From: CAZQSL01 sp964595945
GTDB lineage: Bacteria > UBP15 > UBA6099 > JAJRTR01
Length of the DNA stretch: 40,621 nt
Direction of reading: 5' to 3'
NCBI GenBank assembly: GCA_964595945.1
Contig: CAZQSL010000019.1
Span: forward strand, 1-40,621
The translations under genes were made by a program, and so were the position numbers. Of this stretch, positions 1 through 12,000 are shown in pieces (the first letter of the stretch is position 1; every line of letters starts with the position of its first letter). Under the pieces are notes generated by a model. It ran no database searches. It worked only from the letters and a program-made list of their open reading frames with translations, and was not told where the DNA came from.

Positions 1-3000
1 CCGTTTGCGAATTTCGCGATCGAGTTGGCGGTAGCCGGAGCGACGACGAGGAGGTTGACTCCGTATTCGACGAAGGAAAGTACGAATGTGCCGTTGAGCG
101 TCAGTTGCTGAATGCGGTTGTTGCCGTAGTCGGCGACGGTGAGGAGTCCGTTGGCAGTGTCGATGGAAAGGCCGTAGGGGAGCGACACGCTGCCTTCAGT
201 TGTGCCGGATGATGCGATGGTGGTGGTAGTGCCCGAGGAGGGGTCAAGGCTTACGATGGCGTTATTCTTCTGGTCGGAGAGGAATATCGTGCCGTCGGTG
301 TCGATGTCGATACCGTAGGGCTTGCCGTAAGTCCATTGAGTAATTTTTGTGCCTGTGGCGCTGTATTTTACTATGGCGCCAGCAGATGATGTCACATAGA
401 TGTTGCCGGAGGCGTCGGTTGCCATGGCTGTGGGCGAGGTGAATGCCCATTTGCCGACGTATGATCCTTCGGTGGTGAAGTACTGGACACGGTTGTATGC
501 GTCGGTGACATAAACGTAGTTGTTGGCCGGATTGTATACGATGGCGTTGGGAGTTTTGAGTTGTCCGTTACCTGCTCCGAGGCCGCCCCATTTCCTGATG
601 AAGTTACAGTCGCTGTCAAATACCGAGATGCGGTTGTTGTTGGTATCGGCGACATAAATGTAGCCGGAGGGGGCGGTGGTGGCGTCGAGTGGATTGTTGA
701 GGCGCCCGTCAGCGCTCATGGCGGCGCCTGTTGGGGTGTTGCCGCAGATGCGTAATGCGTGGAGAGCTGGTGGGGGGTCGGTGACGGAAATTTGTGCTGA
801 TGATGTTGCCGTGGCCGCGAGGGCGTCGGAGGCGGTCACTGAAATGTCAAAGGAACCTACTGAAGTGCCATAAAGGGCGGTAATGCCTGTCCTGCTCCAA
901 GTGGTGGTGTCAATTTTTGTGAGAGTTGCCGTGGCTGATCCACCAATTGGCGTGAGGTCGGCGATGACTGTGGAGACATTGTTTTCGCCGTCGTTGACTG
1001 TGCATTGCAGGGTGGTCGTGGTGTTTTCATCGCCGGGGACGGAGGCTGGTGTGAATGCGCAGCCGCCGGTTGGGATTTCGGGTGGGGTGTTGGTGAGTGT
1101 GACGGTGAGTGTGGATGTTATCGTATCGGTGTTTGCGCCCGAGTCGGTGGCGGTGACGGTGACTGTATAGTTGTTGGGTGTGGTGCCGACATTGACGGCG
1201 ATGCCGTTGAGAGACCATGTACCGTCGCCGTTGTCGGTGAGAGCGGCGGTGGCGTTGCCGGTGAGTGCCGTGAGATTGGCCGTGACTGTTGTCAGATCAC
1301 CGGTGAGGTCTTCGATGGCGCATGAGAGGTCGGTGGTGGTGGAGCCGTTGCTGAGTACGGCTGGGGGAGTGAATGTGCATGATGTGATGTTCGGGGGAGC
1401 GTTGTAGTCGCTTACGGTAAGGGTAATGGTCGAGGAGTCGGAGAGGGCGGTTGCGTCTGTTGCGGTGATGTTTATCGGATAGGGGGCGCCGGTGGTGCCG
1501 ATCGGGATTCTGATGCCGGAAATGCGGTATGTGCTGCCTGATGTGTTGGTGAAAGTCGCAGTGGCTGATCCGCCGATTGCGGAGAGATCAGCCATGACTG
1601 ATGAAATGTTGCTGTTGGTGTCCGTCACGGTGCACTGGAGGACGGTAGTGGTTGAGTTGTTGGCTGGGACAGTAGCCGGGGTAAAGGTACAGGAGGCTAT
1701 CACCGGAGGTGCAGGCGGCAGTGCTACGGCGAGAGATGCTGTGGTCGAACCCGTTCCTGCCGAAGCATCGGTGGCGGTGATTGAGAGTGACTTGTTACCG
1801 GCAGTGGCGGATGAAGGAACCGTGATGGGACCGAGCGTCCAGGTGTTGCCGGATGTGTTTGTGAGCGCGTCGGTGGCTCCGCCGCCTATCGAGGTGAGAT
1901 TGGCGGTTACGGATGTGATATTGGCATTGGCATCGGTAGCCGTGCAGGTGAGGGTGGTTGTTTCTATTCCGTCATTATTTATTGAAGACGGAGAGAAGGT
2001 ACATGCAGAGACGGCGGGTTTCGGGTCGGTGACGGTGATCGTGGCAGTGCCGGAGGCCGCGAGGGAGCCGGTGTCGGTAGCTGTGATGATGATGGGGTAG
2101 GCGGCGATGGCGGTAGCGGTGGCGACTGTGATGGCTGTCTTTCTGTAGGTTGTGCCGCTGACGAGCGTGAGTGCTGTCGCCGGGTCTCCGCCGATAGGCG
2201 ACAGGTCGGCTATGACTGATGAGACGTTGGAATTGACATCCGAGACGGTGCAGGTGAGGTTGGAAGTAGTCGTGGCGTCAGCGTATACCGACGATGGGGA
2301 GAATGCGCATGATGAGACGGCTGGTGCGGCAGCGGCAAGACTGATGGTGAGAGAGGCAGTCTTGGTGCCAGTGCCTGCCGAAGCGTCGGTGGCGGTGACT
2401 GTGATGGTCTTGGCTCCGGTCGTGGTGGTGGATGTGGCAGTGATGCCTGTGAGTGACCAGGTGGTGCCGGAGGTGTTTGTGAGCGCGGCTGTAGCGGAAC
2501 CGCCGAGCGCCGAGAGGTTGGCGGTGACCGAAGCGAGATTTGCGTTGGCGTCAGTGACGGAGCAGGTGAGGGTGGTGGCGTCAATGCCGTCGCGTACGAT
2601 AGTGGTTGGGGAAAACGCACAAGTAGAGATGGCGGGTTTCGGGTCGGTGACGGTGATCGTGGCAGTGCCGGAGGCCGCGAGGGAGCCGGTGTCGGTAGCT
2701 GTGATGATGATGGGGTAGGCGGCGATGGCGGTAGCGGTGGCGACTGTGATGGCTGTCTTTCTGTAGGTTGTGCCGCTGACGAGCGTGAGTGCTGTCGCCG
2801 GGTCTCCGCCGATAGGCGACAGGTCGGCTATGACTGATGAGACGTTGGAATTGACATCCGAGACGGTGCAGGTGAGGTTGGAAGTAGTCGTGGCGTCAGC
2901 GTATACCGACGATGGGGAGAATGCGCATGATGAGACGGCGGGTGCGGCTGCAGCAAGGCTGATGGTGAGAGAGGCAGTCTTGGTGCCAGTGCCAGCCGAA

Positions 3001-6000
3001 GCGTCGGTGGCGGTGATGGTGATGGTCTTGGCACCTGTTGTGGTGGTGGAAGTGGCGGTGATGCCTGTGAGTGACCAGGTGTTGCCGGATGTGTTTGTGA
3101 GCGCGTCGGTGGCTCCGCCGCCTATCGAGNNNNNNNNNNNNNNNNNNNNNNNNNNNNNNNNNNNNNNNNNNNNNNNNNNNNNNNNNNNNNNNNNNNNNNN
3201 NNNNNNNNNNNNNNNNNNNNNNNNNNNNNTGAGGTTGGAAGTAGTCGTGGCGTCAGCGTATACCGACGATGGGGAGAATGCGCAGGCTGAGACTGCGGGT
3301 GCGGCATTAGCGAGTGACACGGTAAGAGAAGCGGTCTTTGTGCCTGTGCCTGACGAAGCGTCGGTGGCGACAATGGTGAATGACTTCGCTCCGGTCGATG
3401 TGCCGGTGGCGACAGTGATACCGGAGAGTACCCAGGTGTTGCCGGTGGTATTGGTGAAGGTCTGAGTGGCGCCGCCGATGGGTGAGAGGTTGACTGCGAC
3501 TTGAGAAACATCATTGGAAAGATCGGATACTGTGCAGGTGAGAGTAGTGGTAGTGGTGGCGTCAGCAGGGGCAGTGGCGGGAGAGAAAGAACAGGTGGAG
3601 ATGGTTGGTGGCGGGTTGGTGACGGTGATCGATGCAGTTGAGGAAGCGGAGAGAGAGCCGGTATCAGTGGCGGTCACCGGTATTGAATAAGTGCCGGTGG
3701 CGATGCCTGTAGCGACCTTGATGGCTGTTTTTCGATAAGTGGTCGTGGAGCCGACTTTTGTGAGGGCTACAGATGCCGCGCCGCCAATCTGGGTGAGGTC
3801 GGCAGTGACGGTCGAAATGTTGGAGTTGGCGTCTGTGACAGTGCAGGCGAGGACAGTTGTGGTGGTATTGTCAGCAGGCGCGGATGATGGAGCGAAGGTG
3901 CATGCGGAGACGGCAGGGGCGACATTGGGAGCGTTGACGGTGAGTGAAATGGACCGTGTGCCAGTGCCGCCTGACGTGTCGATGGCGGTGACGATTAGGG
4001 GGTAGGAGGCGGGGGTGGTGCCGGAGGGGGCAGTGATGCCGGTGGCGCGCCAGGAGGTGCCGCTGATGTTCGTGAGGGCTGTCGATGCGCCGCCTCCGAT
4101 GGATGTCAGATCGACGGAAACTCCTGAGATATTGGAGTTGGCGTCTGTGACCGTGCATGTGATCTGAGTGGAAGATGTCCCGTCAGCGATGATGCTTGTG
4201 GGCGAAAACGCGCAGGTGGATACTACTGGCGTGGGGTCGGTCGTAGTGATGGACGGCGTGGCGGAGCCGGTGGCGAACATCGAGTCAGTAGCGGTGACGG
4301 TGATTGAGTGGCTGCCAGGGAGGGTGCCGATGGCGGCTGTGACGCCGGTTTTCTGATAAGTGGTGGTTGTGCCGACCTTGGTGAGGACGACGGAGGCTGC
4401 GCCGCCAATAGGAGTGAGGTCTGCGATGACGGATGTGACGTTGGAGTCAGCGTCATTGATGGTGCAGGCAAGGGTGGAAGTGGTGGAAGCGTTGGCGGCG
4501 ATGGATGCAGGCGAGAAGGTGCAGGATGACACAGAAGGTGGAGAGTTTTGGGTGTTGACGTCGAGCTGGACGGCAGAAGTGGCGGCCGCCGCTGCTGAGT
4601 CGGTGGCGGTAACGGTCATGTAGTAAGTGGATGAGGCTGTGCCGTATGGGGCGGTGATGCCTGTTTTGCGCCAGATGTTGGAGCCTGCGCTTGTGAGTGA
4701 GGCGGATGAGAGGCCTCCTATGGGCGAGAGGTTGACTTTGACGGAGCTGAGGTTGTTGTTTACGTCAGAAACGGTGCACTGGAGGATGGTAGTGACGATA
4801 CCGTCGCCGCGGATCGAGGATGGAGTGAATGAGCAGTTGGAGATGGAAGGCGGGAAGTTGGGAAGAGAAACGATCAATGCGTATGAACCCGAGTCGATGG
4901 AAGAGGCGGCGTCGGTAGCGGTGACGTCGATGTTGTATGTGGCGGGGGTGGTGCCGGAAGCGGCGGCAATGGTGGAATAAACATAAGTGTTGCCTGTGGT
5001 GTGAGTGAGGGTGGACGATGCCGCGCCTCCGATGGCGGAGAGGTCGGCGATGACGGAAACGAGGTCACTGTTGGCATCGGTGACGGTGCAGGTGAGGTTG
5101 GTGGTTGTCGTGCCGTTGTTGAGTATTGTGGATGGTGAGAAGGAGCAGGCTGAGATGACAGGCGGGGGGTTGTATGCAGTGACTGAGAGTGATGCCGTAG
5201 AAGTGGCGGTGGCGGATTGAAGGTCGGTGGCGGTGATTGTGAAAGGATAAGTGGCGGCGGCAGTGCCGATGGCGGCAGTGATGCCTGTGCGGCGCCATGT
5301 AGTGGTCGTACCGACCTTGGTAAGTGAGGCGGAAGCGGCGCCACCGATTGCTGAGAGGTTGACGGTGACGGTGCCGAGGTTATTGTTGGCGTCAGTGACG
5401 GTGCAGGTGAGGACAGATGCGGCTGAGGCATTGGCGGAAATGGTGTCAGGGGTCATGGTGCAGGCTGAGATGACGGGGGCGACATTGAGCTGTGAGATCG
5501 TCAGGGAAGCGGAGTTGGTGTCGGTCGAAGCCGCACTGTCGGTTGCCGTGACTGTGAAGGAATAGGTTGCGGGGGTTGTGCCGGTGGGTGCCGTGATGTT
5601 GGCGAGGGTCCATGTCGAGCCTGATGTGTTGGTCAGGGCGGCAGTGGCCGAACCTCCGATGGATGTGAGATTGACAGTTACGGACGAGAGGTTGGAATTA
5701 GTATCGGAGACGGAGCATGTGAGGGTGGTTGTGCTGGAGCCGTCAGATATCAGAGAGGCAGGGGAGAAAGAGCAGGAGGCGATTTCCGGCGGGACGTTGT
5801 AGCCCGTGACGTTGAGTGTTGCAGTGGTCGATGATGTGTCCGCGAGGGAGTCGGTGGCGGTGATTGTGACAGTGTAAGAACCGCCGGCGACTGATGACGG
5901 GACAGTGATATTGGTGCGGCGCCATGTGGAGCCGGTGGTGTTTGCGAGTACGACCGACGAGAGACCTCCGATGGATGAGAGGTCGGTGGAGACGGATGAC

Positions 6001-9000
6001 AGGTTGGAGTCTGCGTCGGTGACGGTGCATGTAAGGGTGGTGGTGGTGACGTTGTTGGCGGTAATGGTGGCAGGTGAGAACGAGCAGGCGGAGATGCTGG
6101 GGGCGGAGTTGGGAGATGTGACGGTGAGGGTGGCGGAATTGCTGTCGGTCGCGGCGGCGGAGTCAGTGGCGGTGATGGTGAAGTTCATAGTGGCGGGGGT
6201 GGTGCCTGAGGAGACGGTGATGCCTGTGCGGCGCCATGTGGTGCCGGATGTGTTTGTAAGAGCGGCAGTGGCGGAGCCGCCGATGGATGAAAGGTTGACC
6301 GTAACGGTGGAGAGATTGGAATTGGCGTCATCTACGACGCATTCGAGGGTTGTGGTGTCTGCGCCAGTGGCTTCGACTGAGGCAGGGGAGAATGCGCAGG
6401 AAGTTATGACCGGGGCGATGTTGCTGTCAGTGAGAGTGAGATTTGCCGTGGCAGAGCCGGTGGCGAGAGATGGGTCGGTCGCCGTGACGGTAATGGTGTA
6501 TGGCTGAAGTGTAGTACCCGAGGGAGCCGTAATGCCTGTGCGGCGCCATGTGGTGCCTGAGACGAGAGTGAGATTCGCTGATGATGAGCCGCCTATTGCG
6601 GACAGGTTGGCTGATACGATCGACGGTGTAGTGCCATTGGCGTCTGTTACGGTGCAGGTGAGTGTGGTGGATGTAATGCCGTTGGCTGGGATGGAACTCG
6701 GGGAGAATGCGCATGCTGATACGACAGGGGGCATGTTGTAAGCGGTTGTGGTGAGTGCGGCTGTTTTTGTGGCGGTGCTGCCGTTGAGGTCGGTGGCGGT
6801 GATGGTGAATGTCTTGCTGCCGGCTGCCGTGCCGCCTGCGGCGGTGATGCCTGTGAGGCGGTAGGTGGTGCCGGAGACGAATGAGAGGGTTGCAGTGGCA
6901 GAGCCGCCGATAGATGAGAGATTGACCGCGACTGAGGAAATGTTGTTGTTGAGGTCGGAGACGGTGCAGGTGAGGATTGTGGTGGTCGATTCGTTGGCGG
7001 GGATGGAAGTGGGAGAAAATGCGCAGGTGGAGATAGTGGGAGCGGGGTCGGTGACGGTGAAGGGGATGTCGTAGGTGGCGGTGGCGGAGTTGGAATCGGT
7101 GGCTGTTACGGTGATTGAGTGAGTGCCGGCTGGAGTCGCGGCAGTTGGTTTGATGCCGGTCTTGGAATATTTGCCGCTTGCGAGGGTCATGGCTGTGACG
7201 GCGGCGCCTCCGATTGGCGTGAGGTCGGCTGTGACGGTGGAGATGTTGCTGTTGATGTCGGTGACGGTGCAGGAGAGGGTGGATGTGGAAGCCGTGCCGG
7301 CGGGCAGAGTGGAGGGTGTAAATGTGCATGATGTGAATGCCGGCGGCTGGTTGGGAGCCGTGACGGTGAGAGAGGCGGTCTTGGTGCCGGTGCCGCCGGA
7401 GGCGTCGGTGGCGGTGGTGGTGATCGTGTAGGCGGCGGCCGTGACGCCGGGTGCGGTGATGCCGGAGAGCGCCCATGTCGTGCCTGATGTATTGGAGAGG
7501 GCGGCGGACGAAGAGCCGCCTATTGTGGTGAGGTTGGCGGAAACGGATGAAACATTGCTGTTAGCGTCGGTGACGGTGCAGGTAAGGGTGGTGGAGGTGG
7601 AGCCGTCGTTGATGATGGATGTCGGAGAGAATGAGCATGTGGAAATCGCTGGAGCGGGATCGCTGATAGTGATCGTTGCGGAGGAGTCGGTGCGGTTGGA
7701 TGTGGTGTCGATGGCAGAGACGGGTATGGTCAGTGAGCCTGTTGCGGAAGTGGTGGCAGCCTTGATGGCAGTGCGGCGATAGGTCGAGCCCGAAACGAGT
7801 GTGAGAGTCGAGGAGGCAGAGCCGCCGATTTGTGTGAGGTCGGCCCATACCGATGAGATGTTGCTGTTGGCGTCGGAGACGGTGCAGGTGAGGACGGAGG
7901 CTGTTGAGTTGTTGGCGGGGATGGATGCCGGTGAGAAGGTGCAGGCGGATATTGATGGTGGTGCGGTGGGAGCCGTGACGGTGAGAGATGCGGTTTTGGT
8001 GCCTGTGCCGCCAGCGGAGTCGGTGGCGGTGGTGGTGATGGTTTTTACTCCGGCTGTGGTGCCGGTGGTGACGGTGATATTGGATAGAGTCCATGTGGAG
8101 CCTGAAGAATTGACGAGGGGGGCAGTTGAAGAGCCACCGATACCTGAGAGGTTGACGGTGACTGTCGAGAGGTTTTCATTGGCGTCTGTGACGGTGCAGG
8201 TGAGGGTGGTGGTGGCGGTGCTGTCGGCGACGACTGATGCTGGTGAGAAAGAGCAGGAGGAGATGGCTGGTTTCGGGTCAGTGACTGTGAGGTTGGCTGT
8301 GGAGTCTGTGCGGCTTGCGGCGGCGTCAATGGCTGAGACTGGGATGGAGTGGGCGGAAATGATGGTCGAAGTCGCGACGGTGATGGCTGTGCGGCGGTAG
8401 GTGGAACCAGAAACGAGAGATAGCGTAGCGGAGGCTGAACCGCCGATTTCGGAGAGGTCGGCCCATGCGGATGACAGGTCTCCATTGACGTCGGAGATGG
8501 TGCAGGTGAGGGCTGTGGTAGTGGTAGCGTCGGCGGCGACTGAAGCGGGGGAAAAGGCGCATGCGGAAATTGATGGAGGAGTGGATGTTGCGAGGACTGT
8601 GAGTGAAGCGGTTTTTGTGCCAGTGCCGGCGGCTGAGTCGGTGGCGGTGGTGGTTATGGTTTTCGCGCCGGTAGATGTGCCGGTGGCGACGGTGATGTTT
8701 GCGAGTGTCCAAGTGGAGCCTGATGAGTTGACGAGGGCGGCAGTCGACGAACCGCCGATGCCCGAGAGGTTGACGGTGACGGTCGAAAGATTTTCATTGG
8801 CGTCTGTGACGGTGCAGGTGAGGGTGGTGGTGGAACTGCCGTTGGCGACGACTGAGGCAGGTGAGAATGCGCAGGCGGATATTGAGGGTTTTGGGTCAGT
8901 GACGGTGAGGTTGGCTGTGGAATCCGTGCGGTTGGCGGCTGCGTCTATGGCTGATATGGGGATGGAGTGGGCGGAAATGACGGTCGATGTCGCGACGGTG

Positions 9001-12000
9001 ATGGCTGTCTTTCTGTAGGTGGAGCCGGAGACGAGTGAGAGCGTAGCGGAGGCTGAACCGCCGATTTCGGAGAGGTCGGCCCATACGGCGGAGAGGTCGC
9101 TGTTGGGGTCTGAGACAGTGCATGTGAGTATGGTGGCAGTCGTTGCGTCGGCTGCGACGGAAGCGGGCGAGAAGGTACATGAAGAGATGACGGGAGGTGA
9201 TGTCGGCGCGGTGACTGTGAGGGAAGCGGTTTTTGTGCCGGTGCCGCCGGCTGTGTCTGTGGCGGTTATTGTAAGAGTTTTTGCGCCGGTCGAAGTGCCG
9301 GTGGCGACGGTGATGCCGTTGCGTGTCCATGTGGACCCGGATGTGTTGGTGAGTGCGTCAGTGGTGGTGCCGCCGATCGTGGCAAGATTGACGGTTACTG
9401 TCGAAATGTTGTTGCTGATGTCTGTGACTGTGCATGTGAGGTCGGTAGTGGCGATGCCGTTTGCTGTGACGGAGGTCGGGGAAAATACGCAGGTGGAGAT
9501 TGTGGGTTTCGGATCGGTGACAGTGAGCGATGCGGAAAATGTCGAGGAGTTGGCCGCTGCGTCGAATGCGCCGGTCGTTATCGAGTAGAGGGCAGGGGTG
9601 GTGCCTGATGCTACGGTGATGGCAGTCTTTCTGTAGGTGGAACCCGAGACGATAGAAAGGGTGGCAGAGGCCGAGCCGCCGAGTGGAGATAGGTCGGCCC
9701 AGACGCCCGAGAGGTCGCTGTTGACGTCGGAGACAGTGCAGGTGAGGATGGTGGTCGTGGTGGCGTCTGCGGCAACGGATGTGGGCGAAAATGAGCATGC
9801 CGAGATGTTTGGGGCAGTGGGTGGGGGGGTGATGGTGAGTGAGGCGGTTTTGGTGCCGGTGCCGCCGGATGAGTCGGTGGCGGTGGTGGTGATGGTTTTC
9901 GCGCCGGTGGTTGTGCCGGTGGCGGCAGTTATGCCGGTGAGTGACCATGTGGAGCCGGAGGTGTTGGTGAGTGCTGCGGCTGTGGAGCCGCCGAGTGCCG
10001 AGAGGTTGACGGTGACGGTCGATAGGTTGTTGTTGGTGTCTGTGGCCGAGCAGGTGAGATCGGTGGTGGATACGCCGTTGGCGACGACGGAAGTGGGAGA
10101 GAAGGAACATGTGGAGATCGTGGGCGCTGGATCCGTGACGGTCAGGGTTGCTGTCCTGGTGCCGGTGGCTGCGAAGGCGTCGGTAGCGGTTATTGTGATG
10201 GTTTTAGCGCCGGCTGTCGATGATGTCGCGACGGTTATGGCAGAGCGGCGCCATGTGGAGCCGGATACGAGGGTGAGTGGATCGGATGCGGTGCCGCCGA
10301 TTGCCGTCAGGTCGGCTGTGACGGTGGAGAGGTTGCTGTTGGTGTCGGTGACGGTGCAGGTGAGGACGGTTGTAGTGGTGCCGTTGGCGGCGACTGAGGC
10401 TGGAGAGAATGAACACGCAGAGATGGATGGAGCGACATTGGGGGCGGTCACTGTGACGATGGCACTGTTAGTGTCGGTGAGTCCGAGAGCGTCGGTGGCA
10501 GTTGTGGTAATGGTCTTCGCGGTCTGGGAAGTGCCGGTTGGGGCGGTGATGCCAGTGCGTTCCCACGTGGAGCCGGATGTGTTTGTGAGAGTGGCGGCAG
10601 CGGAGCCGCCGATGGATGTGAGGTCGGCTGTGACGGTGGAGAGGTTGCTGTTGGCATCGGTGATGGTGCAGGTAAGAGTGGTGGCAGAAGTTGCGTCGGC
10701 GGGAAGGGTGTTCGGTGAGAAGGAACATGAGGAAATGGCAGGGGCCACGTTGAACATTGTGATGGTGAGCGTGCCGGACGATGTGCCGGTGGCGGTGAGT
10801 GTGTCCGTCGCCGTGACGGTGATCGAGGTGGCTCCAGGAGTGGAGCCTACGGCTGCCGTGATGCCTGTGCGTGACCATGTCGAACCGGATGTATTGGTGA
10901 GAGCGGCGGTTGATGAGCCGCCGATGGCGGAAAGGTTGGCAGTGACGGTCGAGAGGTTGGATTCCGTGTCGGTGACGGTGCAGGTGAGGGTCGTGGCGGT
11001 TGTGCCGTCGGCAGCGATGGTGCCCGGGGAGAATGAACAGGCGGAGACCGATGGGGCGGTGTTGGGTGGATTGACCGTGAGAGAGGCTGTACCCGAGTCG
11101 GTCGAAGCGGACAGGTCGGTGGCTGTGATGGTGATTGATTTGACGCCTGTCTCGGTTGCGAGTGGCACTGTGATGCCAGTGCGTTCCCATGTGGAGCCGG
11201 ATGTATTGGTGAGGGCGGCAGTTGTGGAGCCGCCGATGGATGAAAGGTTGGCTGTGACAGTGGAGAGGTTGCTGTTGGCATCGGTGACAGAGCAGGAGAG
11301 GGTGGTGGTCGAGACGCCGTCGGCGGAAACTGCGGCGGGAGTGAATGAACATGAGCCGATGACGGGAGCGACATTGAATGCGGTGGTGGTAAGCGTGGCG
11401 TTGGAAGAGCCCGTGGCGGATGACGAGTCGGTAGCTGTGGTGGTAATGGTTTTTGCACCGGCGGCAGTGCCGAGTGCGGCTGTGATGCCTGTGCGGCGCC
11501 ATGTGGTGCCGGAGACGAGTGAAAGGGAAGCTGTGGTGGAGCCTCCGATGCCGGAGAGATCGGCTGTCACGGATGACAGGTTGCCCTCGGCGTCTGAGAC
11601 TGTGCATGTGAGCGTGGAGGTAGTGACCCCGTTTGCGGGAATGGATGCGGGTGAAAATGAACATGCCGAGACTGATGGTGCGGTGTTGGGCGCGGTGACT
11701 GCGAGCGCCGCGGCTCCGGTGTCGGTGGAAGAGTAGGAGTCGGTCGCGGTTACTGAAATTGAATACGTGTTGGGTGTGGTGCCGGTTGTGGCTGTGATGC
11801 CGGTGCGTGTCCATGTGGAGCCGGATGTATTGGTGAGAGGCGCAGCCGCCGCGCCGCCGATGGCTGTGAGATTTGCCGTTACTGTGGAGATGTTGCTTTC
11901 GCTGTCTGTGACTGTGCAGGTGAGGGTGGTGGTGGTCGAGCTGTTTGCAGTGATGGAGTTGGGGGAGAAGGAGCAGGCGGATACGGCTGGTGGGTTATTG

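Noticed and set aside
3130..3229. Frameshift or separate genes on the two sides of the N run
   Set aside because: The minus frame is in register on both sides, and the flanking repeat units match one another in that frame.
9637..11736. 699-codon plus-strand open frame, and similar plus-strand frames over 561-14900 (1492-2100, 2152-2718, 2770-3465, 5905-6507, 7801-8400)
   Set aside because: They are antisense to the giant protease. The repeat unit's base composition keeps the opposite strand open, and the translations are V/A/E-rich with the same repeat period. They have no SD or domain, and the minus frame explains the region.
10468..11814. His/Arg-rich minus-strand frame (also 6427-7476, 7561-8094, 9358-10110)
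   Set aside because: They lie in another register of the giant gene. H/R-rich, low-complexity translation with no start signal is a typical out-of-frame reading of this repeat.
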